Assembly (NCBI GenBank): GCA_026214975.1
Contig: JAOBSW010001019.1
Location: forward strand, 1-64,000
Source of the DNA: Gentiana macrophylla
Taxonomy: Eukaryota; Streptophyta; Magnoliopsida; Gentianales; Gentianaceae
Direction: 5' to 3'
DNA: 64,000 bases
Part shown: one piece after another, positions 10,494 through 20,409 of the stretch
Layout of the letters: every line of letters begins with the position of its first letter
Numbering within the stretch: the stretch's first letter is position 1
Made by a program: the position numbers and the translations under genes
The notes under the pieces: model-generated
The model's input: the letters and a program-made list of their open reading frames with translations, nothing else
Told to the model about the DNA's origin: nothing
Database searches by the model: none

Positions 10494-10864
10494 TGTTAGG
10501 AAAAACGAACCGAGCAATAGCCCTTAACGACGGTAACACAAAATAACAAACGGAAGGAAAAAGACAAAACACCAAATTTACGTGGTTTCCGGCAATATGC
10601 CGACTAGTCCACGGGCGAAAGAGAAATATTACTAAAGAGGAGAAATACAAAAGATACAACTCTCCTAAAGCCTAAAACAATAGCCAAAATAGCTAAGGCA
10701 ATTGAGAGTTTATCTTGCTTGGTACACAAATTGACACACAAATAAACAAAAGGCTAATGCCTATTTTATATCAAAACTAAGTCGGCCAAATCTTGGAAAT
10801 TGCCGATGTGGGAATAATTTGGTGTCAAGTATCAACAATGGGCTTTGCCCCATATATCTTAACA
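10494..10864 (-). repeat. TR-GAG copia 5' LTR
   Basis: 371-bp LTR starting TGTTAGGAAAAACG and ending ATATCTTAACA, with the Met-tRNA primer site directly inside. Confidence 0.88.
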
Positions 10865-11205
10865 ATCTGCTATGTATTAATACACATCAGCCTGCTGTTT
10901 TAAGAAGAAGAAGGCTGAATCAGGAAATTTGAACTAAAATTTAAACAAAAAAAATAAAGGAAAAAACATGAAATATATGTTTTACAACATCACAACAGCA
11001 TACAACAGCAAGATAGACAGCAGAGGATCCCAATAAGGTGAGCAAGGGTCATCTGCTGTGTACTAATACACAGCAGACTGCTGTGTTAAGAGGAAGAAGG
11101 CTGAATCAGGAAATTTGAACTAAAATTTAAACAAACATGAAATATATGTTTTACAACATCACAGCAGCATACAACAACAAGATAGACAGCAGAGGATCTC
11201 AATTC
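10865..11205. repeat. Two-unit tandem repeat with a perfect palindrome
   Basis: Unit 1 (10865-11050) and unit 2 (11051-about 11205) share AAGGCTGAATCAGGAAATTT, TGAAATATATGTTTTACAAC and AGATAGACAGCAGAGGATC. Each begins with an inverted repeat; in unit 2 it is perfect (CTGCTGTGTA, 4-nt loop, TACACAGCAG). Unit 1 starts exactly at the end of the adjacent LTR. Non-coding. Confidence 0.8.
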
Positions 11206-11459
11206 CTTATAAACACCCGTATCTCTAAAATATGTTAACTCGCTCTTAAAAATAGGACGTCACTTAACATGAATAGTTCATTACTTTTCGGCCATTTTTT
11301 CACTTTAACCCTCTTTCCTCAAACATCCTCCTCATATAAGACTAACCCATCTTTCCATCCCTCTTCTTTTTTTATTGGAGTATTTCTTTTTCTCATTTGG
11401 TCAAATGAAATTTGACATTACAATAGCACTTTTATTCTGATATTTTTCATTTTACACAA

Positions 11460-11513
<54 letters not shown>

Positions 11514-12800
11514 CTGGATAAAAATTATATTGAAGAAGAACAGAGTTTTTGAGCTAGAAATTGGCCGAGTAAATGGGAGATGTTGTAGTAGAGTGGTGTT
11601 GGTGGTGGGAAGTATTTGAGGTGTTGTATTGAGAGTCATTATTGGAGTGGATTTTTTAGGGTGTTAAAAAGGTGAAATTGAAAGATGTTTAAAGGATGAT
11701 ATATGGAGTATAACCATTGTAGATAATCTGAGGTGGTTGATGGATTAGGGGGCGACCGGATGGTTTTAGAGGTGGTTTGATTTCAGTGTTAATGGCGGTT
11801 TTTGTGTGGTTTTCGGGGTTGAGGGTGGCGGAAGGTGGGTGAAGATGGTGGAGATAGCTATTGGTGTTAAGGGAGAAATGGATAAAGATGATGAGTTTAT
11901 TTTGATATTTTTTTAGATTGATGGACATAATAGTTTTTTAAAAATTTGTAGTATGTGAAATAATTTTGTTATTATTTTTGTGGTGTTTGAAGTAAGAAAA
12001 TACTGTAATAAAAATATTAGCGTGGTGTCGGGAGTAATTTAAGGAGTGTCAGCAACATATGTGGTGTCGGGAGCAATAATGTGGTGCCGATAGAAGCCGT
12101 CTTTGATTATTCTTTTTTTGTGACAGGTCAATGGGCCGTCGTAGTCGTGCGTCTTACGGGCTGAGCCGTTTGCCTTCTGGTAAATGGTGTGAAAGTCATT
12201 CTATTTTCTCTTATCGTCATCAAACTTTTTACTATTTGACACGTTTTTTTAACTTCGGGCAGTACACATGTTTTTTTTTTAACTTCCGACACCACACTAT
12301 CAACGTCGATGCCACCGACACCTTTTCAAAAATAACGTCAGTGAATTCGACGTTACTAACTTGTGACATTTTTATAACTATAACGTCAATGTCACTAACT
12401 TTAGTTTCGAAAAGTATTATCAGTGCCACAGACTTTATTTTTCAAAACTAACATCAGTGTCACTGAGTCATTGACCTTACTTTCATGAAAAATAATCGTG
12501 GTGACCGAAATAAGTTTTACGGTGTTTTAAGTAAAATGGTGCGAATGGTAAAAAGTATGGTATCAATAGAAGACTTCTTTCTAAAAGGACGTACAAGTAT
12601 ATTTGTAAACTCGATGGTTTGTATATAAAGCCGTTATTTTAAAAATCGATTATTGTATTGATTATCGACTTTTCAAACATTTACAATACAAAAAACAATT
12701 CTAGACCGTATAGACATCTTTTTGAAAGTTGATTGTTCGTGATACCGATATTGTACTATTTCACGGTCAGTTGGTTGTTATGCAAATAGATTTTACATGT
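11206..12800. other. Gene-free stretch with poly(T) run
   Basis: Contains a 52-bp poly(T) run (11462-11513). A diffuse set of ACGTCAATGTCAC/TCAGTGTCACTGA-like short repeats lies at about 12300-12480. The longest frames here have no recognisable domain and run through low-complexity DNA. No gene supported. Confidence 0.6.
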
Positions 12801-12811
12801 TTCCGGGAAAT

Positions 12812-12931
12812 GAATTTAGCCTAGTGGTACTAACCATTGCATATCATGATCGATTCTATTGTTCGATTCTCATTCCCGCCCCCAATGTAATAAAAATCAC
12901 CTTTCTCATTCCCCAATTTCAAAAAAAAAAA
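12812..12931 (+). mobile_element. tRNA-derived SINE-like element
   Basis: An A box (TAGCCTAGTGG, 12817-12827) is followed by a B box (GTTCGATTCT, 12861-12870) at the spacing of a RNA polymerase III tRNA promoter. The sequence ends in an 11-base A tail (12921-12931). This is the layout of a plant tRNA-derived SINE. No clear target-site duplication, and the tail region is short. Confidence 0.6.
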
Positions 12932-12953
12932 TATTTTCTTCATGTAACGCCCA

Positions 12954-13010
12954 TATCCTCGATACCGAGTTACCCAGAAAATAAATGTTCGGCATGTGAA
13001 TATTAGAGAA
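12954..13010 (+). repeat. LTR-start remnant related to the element at 53-62 kb
   Basis: TGTAACGCCC at about 12954, then a GATACCGAG block and a TTCGGC block, follow the first 55 bp of the 2-kb LTRs at 53224 and 60179. Only the end is preserved here. Confidence 0.45.
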
Positions 13011-13126
13011 AACCCTAAAACCCACGGGTGGGGTAACAATACTATCTCAACATTGTGCCACTACACATTTGTAATCATCGTGTACTATAATGTTGGATAC
13101 AATACACTAGTATTATCATTTTTCGA

Positions 13127-13378
13127 TTGGGTGAAGCTAATTATTGGCTTGGTGCATTTTTAGATGCAAAATCGCTAGCATTATGCATGCTTGAGATGGA
13201 TCGAATTTTAAGGCCAGGTGGACGTGTATTTATATGCGATACAATTTTTGTTGTGGATGAAGTCGAAGCAATGGGTTGGCATGTTACAGTCAGATACACA
13301 GAGGATGGACCTCGTTCTAGCTATAGGATCTTGGTATATGTGATAAACTCCTCTATATATAGCGGACATGAATCATGA
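13127..13378 (+). pseudogene. PMT-type methyltransferase, C-terminal exon fragment
   Basis: The frame contains LEMDRILRPGGRVFICDT, then AMGWHVTVRYTEDGPRSSYR. This is the end of the plant PMT family (QUASIMODO2-like, Golgi-anchored putative pectin methyltransferases) and is closest in form to PMT10/PMT11. The upstream S-adenosylmethionine-binding parts are absent, and the sequence before the glycine loop is unrelated. Between CDT and AMGW about five residues are missing relative to the family pattern. The fragment begins a run of diverged duplicates (13500-13590 and 23600-23880). It is a relic, not a working enzyme. Confidence 0.7.
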
Positions 13379-13598
13379 TCTTAACACGTTGATTGATCAA
13401 CGATTCTAAATGATACTTGTGACCAAGAAGGGTATGCACGTTAAACGCACATAAACGTTTTTAGATGGTATACGTGTCTGTAATGTTGTACGAATGGCAT
13501 GTGAAAATCAAAGACATCGAGGAGGGACCTCATTTTAGCTATAGGATCTTGGTATGTAATGAACACCTATATAGCAGACATGAATCAATATGTCTTGG
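13300..13598 (+). repeat. Diverged tandem duplicates of the PMT 3' segment
   Basis: GACCTCGTTCTAGCTATAGG (about 13308) recurs as GACCTCATTTTAGCTATAGG (about 13528). Both are followed by ATCTTGGTAT and a CATGAATCA block. The series resumes beyond the gypsy insertion at 23597-23880 (ATCAACGGTTTTAGATGATA, GTGAACATGAATCTTGATCT), giving a period of roughly 200 bp. Confidence 0.6.
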
Positions 13599-14129
13599 TG
13601 ATGATACGGGATTTCACCCCTTCACGTGAAATAATCTAATTGGTCCAGTTGGCATGTAGAAAAGTCTATGTTAATTATACATATCGGATCGAATACGAGA
13701 CCTACCAGTGAAGACCGCAGCAACTGGCAGATTCTGCAAGTGTCCCACCTCGATCACCCATGTCGGTATGCATCGAGTCGAGACCAAGGCCTCCAGCCCA
13801 GATTCCTAGGCCCACCCTCCAGCAGGTTACTTGGACAAGGCCGGGCAAGGCCCATTAAAGGGTATTTATGTCAATAGACCAAACCGCCATAAGTTTCGGG
13901 CAGAAGAAGGACATGTGCCTATAAATACATAGCTCCAGGAACTACGTAAGGCTTGATTCCTGGACATGATACAGGATACGTAGGCAATCCAAGATACATT
14001 CTTGGACTCAGCCATATAATACCAAAAACACCATCTTTACCTCATTTCTAGCCGTTCGATTCCTTTACAGCTCATCCTTAGATTACACGTGGCCCTGTTT
14101 TACCGGTGGTGTATTATTTAGCATCATCA
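13599..14129 (+). repeat. Gypsy 5' LTR
   Basis: 531 bp, starting TGATGATACGGG and ending TTAGCATCATCA. It differs from the 3' LTR by a few percent, including small indels such as GGCCGGGCAAGG versus GGGGGCAAAG. Confidence 0.93.
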
Positions 14130-14180
14130 TTTGGCGCTAGAAGGAGGGCCTTCTACCGGTGAGTGGGTAAAGATATCGCA

Positions 14181-15534
14181 ATGGCACCCCTAGCAAAGAA
14201 CAAGAAATCGACGAACAGTAAAAACCCGCAGATCGAAGAACATACGGATGTAGATCCAGCAGGGGTTCCATCCCAGATTCAGGAAGTCCCAACTGGATCT
14301 AAACCCGTAGTTGTAGAACCACCAGGGCCTCAACTTCCCCCGCAGTTGCAAGATATGGCTGACCACTTGGCGTCTCTAGACGAAGACGCCCTCAAAAGAG
14401 TGGTGGCCTCAACGTTCATAGGTAAGGGAATTTATAACACCCCTGAGGAACAACTGTTAGACCCACTGGGTCGGAGGGAGACTGAGAATGCCATGGGGAA
14501 GAGGCCTGTCGATCCTCAAGAAGAGTGTGAGGAAGACGAAATAGAAGTCGGCGTGACTAATGCCAAGAAACGTCCTGGACAAGAAAAGCAACAACGGCAG
14601 GTCGAGGATAGCATTTGAAACGAGTTCAATCGTATCGTAGGGAAAGAACATGTCACAGAGTGGCTCGAGTCGCCATTTAGCGCTGAGATAGAGATATACA
14701 CGATGCCCGAATCATTCAAGCCACCAAAGATGGAACCTTATGATGGTACTACGGACCCAGAGGACCAACTATATCGGTATATATCGTTGATGAGATTGAG
14801 AAATGCAAACGACACCATGAAGTGTCGTGCCTTCGACACGTTGCTCACAGGTCGGGCTCGGGAGTGGTTTCATAAGCTACGGCCCGCGTCGATCTCGAGT
14901 TTTCTACAGTTAGGACAAAAATTTCAAGATGCTTTCATCGGGAACAAGAAGTTCCACCTCAGTGCTACCCACCTCATGAACATCAAGCAAGAGAAAGGGG
15001 AATCGGCCATTGATTTTATGAGACGCTTCAATCTCGAGGCCATGAAAGTGCATAACTCGGTGATGCACTGCGCAGTTAACGCCTTTGTTGGAGGGTGCGT
15101 AATATGAAATTATATGACAAGTTGTCCAAGAAAATGCCCAGTGATATGGACGAATGTGTGAACATAGTCCACAAATTTTGCCAAGGTGAAGAGGCAGTGC
15201 GTCTGCACACCATTTCACTTGGTCTCAACTCGAGGAACGATGCCCGAAGCCAGACCAAGGGTCAGCCTAGGGGTCGGAATGAAGAAGAAAAGTCCAACGT
15301 GTTCGATCGATTGACCGCACCGATCACGATCGGCTCGGGAAGAAGGGAAATTTGAAAGATCGAGATTTTATACCTCTCAACCGATCTCGGGGGGAGGTGC
15401 TAGCTATTATGATCAAGAAAAATATTGCACGAACACCGAAACCAATGTCCAAAGATCATGAGAAGAGAAAGAATACCCACAAGTATTGTGACTATCACAA
15501 AGATGTGGGGCATGACACATAAGAATGTTTTGAT
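14181..15534 (+). pseudogene. Gypsy gag (interrupted)
   Basis: The first frame starts at 14181 (MAPLAKNKK) and runs to a TGA at about 14616. The same reading continues as MPESFKPPKMEPYDGTTDPE from 14703 with the retrotransposon gag domain (RAFDTLLTGRAREWFHKL, GESAIDFMRRFN). A frameshift near 15090 moves it to KLYDKLSKKMPSDMDE and a basic tail. A zinc-knuckle-like CDYHKDVGHDT-x-EC lies at about 15486-15530, with a TAA in place of a codon in the middle. Gag is the particle protein. At least two stops and one shift make it inactive. Confidence 0.85.
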
Positions 15535-16110
15535 TTGAAGAGAGTTATTGATGCCTGTATTCAAGAGGGTCGGTTGGACGAGGTGATCGACAGATCCGAG
15601 AAGGACGAGCCAAAGGGTCGTCGAGAGTATAAGAGAAAAAGTTACAGCGGGAAGAGAGATCGATCGCCGCGTCGAGATAATCAGAGACACCGAGATAGAT
15701 CATCCGAGCCGACCTACAGAGATAATCGTCGGGAGGATCGTCGGGAAGATCAGAATCGAGACCCTCATCGGGATAACCGCATCAGGTATGATGTCAACAC
15801 GATTGTCGCTGAACACGAGTCAGATCGACCTCGAACCAGTCGGCAGTCTTCAGACAGATTGAGGGAATCGAAGAAGCTTAGGTTCACAACGGAGGTGGGT
15901 TATGGACCCAAAGATGATATTCCGAGTTCCCACAGTCACAGTGAAGGATTAGTAATAGAGGCGGTGATAAGCCGAGGTCGGATAAAGAGAGTCTGTGTCG
16001 ACAGTGGAAGTGCCGTCAATATCCTTTACTACTCAGCCTTCAAAGCCATGAGGTTGAAGGATGAAGACATTGTGCCGTTATCTACCCCTCTATTTGGATT
16101 CACAGGATAG
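15535..16110 (+). pseudogene. Gypsy protease region
   Basis: An Arg/Asp/His-rich linker (RDRSPRRDNQRHRDRSSE) is followed by a retropepsin-type aspartic protease with active site VDSGSAVNILY at about 16000-16032. The family usually reads D-S/T-G-A/S, so the catalytic Asp is present. The frame ends at a TAG directly after LFGFTG. Related elements read on here, so this stop is likely a nonsense mutation. Confidence 0.82.
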
Positions 16111-16137
16111 GCCATCCATCCTGTCGGATCGATTAGT

Positions 16138-18401
16138 TTGCTGACTACAGTTGGAGATGGAGAGAAGGGCAGAACAATGGAAATGACTTATGTCGTAGTC
16201 AAGGCCCCATCGGGTTACAACGCGATATTAGGTCGACCAGCTTTATACGACCTCAGGGCCATCATTTCGACATTCCACAACAGCATGAAATTCCCCACCT
16301 GGTATGGTACCCATGAGGTGAAAGGAGACGTCGAGGTAGCCAGGAATTGTAGTTTGGTCACAATTAAAGGGAAAGGAATTGAACAAGTGATGGTGGAGGA
16401 ATTAATACCTGAGGAAGAGGAGGATCGGAGCTGGGTCTCCGTCGATCCGACAGAGGAGATCCGTGTTTGGAAAGAAGAGGAGGGCCAAGGGGTCCAGATC
16501 GGGAAGTGGTTGTCACACCCCGGCATGAAAGCCTTGGTCGACCTTCTGGTCGAGTATCGAGATGTGTTCGTATGGAAAGCAGACGACATGCCAGGCCTAT
16601 CGGCAGATATAGTAGTGCATCGACTAAATGTCGACCCGAAAAAGAAGCCGATATGGCAGAAGAAGAGAAATCTCGCCCCTGAGAGGAAAGAGGCAGTAAA
16701 GAGGGAAGTTGAGAAATTGTTAATTGCTGGAATCGTCAAAGAGGTATTCTATCCAGATTAGTTAGCCAATCCAGTGTTGGTTAAGAAGCCAGATGAAAGC
16801 TGGCGAATGTGCATGGATTTTACAGATCTCAACAAAGCATGCCCTAAGGATTCGTATCCACTCCCAAAGATTGATCAGTTAGTCGACTCGACGCTGGATT
16901 TCGAGGTTTTGGATTTCTCGATGCGTACAGGGGATATTACCAGATCTTCATGGACCCCCAGGACTCAGAGAAAACCGCCTTCATAACAGAGTTTGGCACG
17001 TTCTGCTTCGTGACGATGCCCTTCGGTCTAAAGAATGCAGGAGCTACTTATCAAAGAGCAGTTAATAAAATTTTCAAGGGACTGATAGGTCGAAATATGG
17101 AAGTTTATGTAGACGATTTATTGATCAAGAGCAAGTCCATGGGACAATTTCTTGTCGATGTCAGAGAGGTTTTGGAGGTGCTGCAGGCTGCAAACATGAA
17201 GCTCAATCCGAATAAATGCACTTTTGGGGTTCGATCTGGGAAAATTTTAAGCTATATGATATCGAGAGATGGAATTCGAGCTAATCCAGATAAGATCGAG
17301 GCCCTCAAGAACATGCCTGCACCTCGTAACGTAAAAGAAGTACAACGATTGACGGGTCGGATGGCGGCCCTCAATCGCTTCTTGTCAATATCAGCACAAA
17401 GGGCCCTACCTTTCTTCAAGATATTGAAGAAGGCGAGTCCGTTCCAATGGGATGTGAAATGTCAGAAAGCGTTCGATGATTTGAAGGAGTATTTGTCTGA
17501 TTTACCAACACTGTCTTCACCTCGGGAAGGAGAGAAACTCCTGGTTTATCTATCAATCTGCGAAGAAGCAGTGAGTGCAGTGCTGGTTCGAGAAGGAGAC
17601 CAGGGACATATTCCAGTTTATTTTGTAAGTAAGGCATTGCATGGAGCTGAGATCAGGTACACCCCTGCTGAAAAGTTAGCATTGAGTTTGGTTCATGCAT
17701 CAAGGAAGTTGAAGCCATATTTTCAAGCACACCCCATTGCTGTGGTCACTGACCAACCTCTGAAGCAGATTTTGGCAAAGCCCGAGACATCGGGTCGATT
17801 AGCAAAATGGGTTGTCGAGTTAGCTGAGTACGACATCGAGTTTCTACCTCATACAGCTGTTAAAGGTCAAGCTCTGGCAGACTTCATAGCCGAGGGATTA
17901 TCAATTCAGTTGGAGCAGGATAAACAGTCATCAGAGGAACAGTGGACCATCCATGTCGGTGGTGCCTCGAGTAAAGAAGGAGCTGGAGCTGGGTTATTGT
18001 TGGTTAGTCCTAAAGGAGAAGAGTTCCCTTATGCGCTTCGATTCGAGTTCAAAGCCACAAATAATGAATCAGAGTATGAGGCCATGATTACAGGTTTGAA
18101 GCTAGCATCGAAGTTGGGGGTCGAGAATCTCCTGGTGTATAGTGACTCTCAACTCGTAGTGAATCACATACGAGGTGAGTATGAAGCAAAAGAGGAATCA
18201 ATAAAGAGTTATTTAAAATTCGTTCAGGGGTTGATATCAAAGTTCAAGACGGTTCACATCGAACAGGTACCTCGGAGCGAAAACAAAAGGGCCGATGCAT
18301 TGTCTAAACTAGCATCGAACTTCAAATCGAAGAGGAAGGTCCTAGTCGAAATGTTAGCAGAGAGCAGCTACAACGAGGTCGATGTACAACCGGTTACCTA
18401 G
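16138..18401 (+). pseudogene. Gypsy reverse transcriptase and RNase H
   Basis: The first frame (16138-16761) gives NAILGRPALYDLRAI of the protease end and the RT N-terminus. An in-frame TAG at about 16759 precedes LANPVLVKKPDESWRMCMDF. Near 16920 one base appears to be missing just before RT motif A, and the frame moves to 16950-18401. That frame has FCFVTMPFGLKNAGATYQR, the catalytic YVDDLL, and the RNase H1-type region (LVYLSICEEAVSAVLVREG, YTPAEKLALSLVHASRKL). A second RNase H follows from about 17940 (WTIHVGGASSKEGAGAGL, NNESEYEAMITGL, VYSDSQLVVNHIRGEYE, NKRADALSKLAS). Its first catalytic Asp, expected in a DG(A/S)S motif, is Gly here. The double RNase H fits the Tat lineage. Confidence 0.9.
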
Positions 18402-18413
18402 GGATCGACATGG

Positions 18414-19663
18414 ATGGACCCTATAGCTCTGTACTTGAAAGATGGAATTCTCCCGTTTGACAAGTCTCAAGCCAGAAAAATCCGACTGCAAGCCTCCAGG
18501 TATGCTCTATTTGACTATGTCCTTTATCGAAAATCGTTTGTACCGCCTTGGATGCGATGTGCATCGGAAGAAGAGGGGGCCTATCTTATTGAAGAGATAC
18601 ATCGAGGAGTTTGTGGTAATCATTGCGGAGCTCGAATGTTGGCAAGGAAATGTAAACTAGCAGGTTATTTTTGGCCATCCATGCAAAAGGACGCCAATCG
18701 ATTGGTGATGAGATGCAGGGCTTGTCAAGTGCATGATGTGGTGACACACCAACAAGCACAGGAGATGAACGCCATCAAATCGGTATGGCCGTTCGATGAG
18801 TGGGGGGTCGATATAGTCGGACCTTTACCTCGAGCTCCGGGTAATTTTAAATATGTTGTGGTAGCGGTTGATTATTTCACAAAGTGGGTCGAAGCCAAAG
18901 CACTTACCGACATCAGGGCTCAGACCATCAAAAAATTTCTATGGGAAAATATTTTGTGCGAGTTTGGAATTCAAGAATATCGATCTCGGATAATGGGACT
19001 CGGTTCTAGATGAAAAAGGTGCAGAGTTGGCTAAAAGAGTACAAGATTGAGCAGAGAACGACTTGATGGCCCGACCTCAGTCCAACGGATGGTCGAACAG
19101 AGACAAACATGCAGATTAAATTTGGGTTGAAGAAGCGATTAGAGGATGAAGGTCGGGATTAGGCGGCTCGGTTACCAAAGATTCTATGGTCATATCGAAC
19201 AGCACCCAATTCGGCCACACAGGAGACTCCCTTTGCCATGGCTTATGGATGTGAGGCAGTAATACCTGCAGAGATCGGACTAGAATTGCCTCGGGTTTTG
19301 GCCTATAACGTTGAGACAAATGCCACCGATCTGCTCCAAGAAAAGGACAACATCGAAGAGAAGAGGGAGATTGCGGCACATCGAGTGGCCAATTATAAAG
19401 AAAGATCTCGCAATATTACAATGCAAGAGTGAAGTATAAATACTTCCAACTAGGAGATCTCGTGTTGAGGAAGAATGAAGCCAAAGAGCGAGGACCCAAT
19501 AGGCAAGCTCAAGCCCGGGTGGGAAGGTCCATATAAAATTACGAAGGTGCATCCTAAAGGATCGTACCGATTAAGCGGAGTCGGATGGAAGCACATTACC
19601 TCGAACTTGGCACGCCACCAACCTCAGAAAATTTTATGTTTAAATTGTTTATTCATTTCATGA
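18414..19663 (+). pseudogene. Gypsy integrase (broken)
   Basis: The frame 18414-19013 opens with MDPIALYLKDGILP and has the HHCC zinc-binding part (HRGVCGNHCGARML, then CRACQ). The start of the DDE core follows (WGVDIVGPLP, VAVDYFTKWVEAKAL). The core is then lost between about 18980 and 19230, where several stops and shifts occur. The C-terminal part resumes at 19238 (MAYGCEAVIPAEIGL) and at 19475 (KLKPGWEGPYKITKVHPKGS), near the usual end. The enzyme would insert cDNA into the chromosome; as read it cannot be made whole. Confidence 0.85.
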
Positions 19664-20400
19664 CATTTGCAACTTTACTTTCTTAATTATTTGTAATGAG
19701 TCGATATGACATTTGGCTTCAATGCTCTTTATCCAAGCAATTTTCTTTTTTAATTATGTTGTACTTACAAGATCATATAAAAAAGAAAAAGGGGCCAGAA
19801 GAAAAAGCGCAAAATTCGACCACGACACCAATTCCTCGAGACGATGAAGTCGGAATAAAACAGTGAATAAAGCCAAGTCACTGACAATGCTCATATCACT
19901 TCCGATCTGCAAGCCCTCGACACGATGGAGTTAAAACAAAATAGTGAAAAAAGCCAAGTCATTGACAGAGCTTATATCACTCCCGACCTGCCAATAAGCA
20001 CGATGCGAGGCGGTCGGAAGATCCCACAATGGATACCTAACTCGACCAGATCATAAGCACCACGATGTGCGATAGTCGAGTGAGGACTTCTTAATTCGAT
20101 ATCCCCATAAGCCTGACGAGGCAGGACAGTCGAATCGAGCTCCGACCAAATAGCCAAGTCTAGCCGATAAGGCAGTACAATGCTAGGTCGACTCAGACCC
20201 AAGTGTATCATGAGTCATGTACTCATACTACACTTCTAGGGGCCATAGGGGAATTAAGTCCAAAGGACTACACCCCACAAGGCAGCTTTTGCAAGGGAAT
20301 TAAGTCAAAAACGACTACACCCTAGACAAATAATCAACAACGAGAAAAACATTCAATGGAAAAGCATATATTGAGGTTCAAAAATCCAAGTGCAGAATTG
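19664..20400 (+). repeat. Tandem repeats between pol and the antisense ORF
   Basis: Two diverged units of about 80 bp lie at about 19835-19915 and 19916-19995, sharing GTGAA-AAAGCCAAGTCA and ATATCACT-CCGA. A second pair occurs at about 20240-20320 (GGGAATTAAGTC, then GACTACACCC). Tandem repeats in this place are a known trait of Retand elements. No coding. Confidence 0.7.
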
Positions 20401-20409
20401 AAAAGTTTC

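Larger units (their letters stand above)
8578..10864 (-). mobile_element. Short Ty1/copia derivative with gag and protease only (TR-GAG type)
   Basis: Direct repeats at about 8578-8992 and 10494-10864 are LTRs (TGTTA...TAACA). The right LTR is followed on the minus strand by a perfect initiator-Met primer site (TGGTATCAGAGC, about 10481-10492). The left LTR is preceded by a purine-rich tract (CCAATGTGGAGAT). The interior is only about 1.5 kb. It codes for gag and protease, then jumps directly to the extreme C-terminus of copia pol. Integrase, RT and RNase H are absent. The left LTR is rearranged at its outer end, with repeated CCCTTAACGACGG blocks, and no TSD is visible. Movement would need enzymes supplied in trans. 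Confidence 0.85.

Noticed and set aside
11418..11639. Minus-strand frame through poly(T) giving poly-Lys
   Set aside because: Artefact of the homopolymer.
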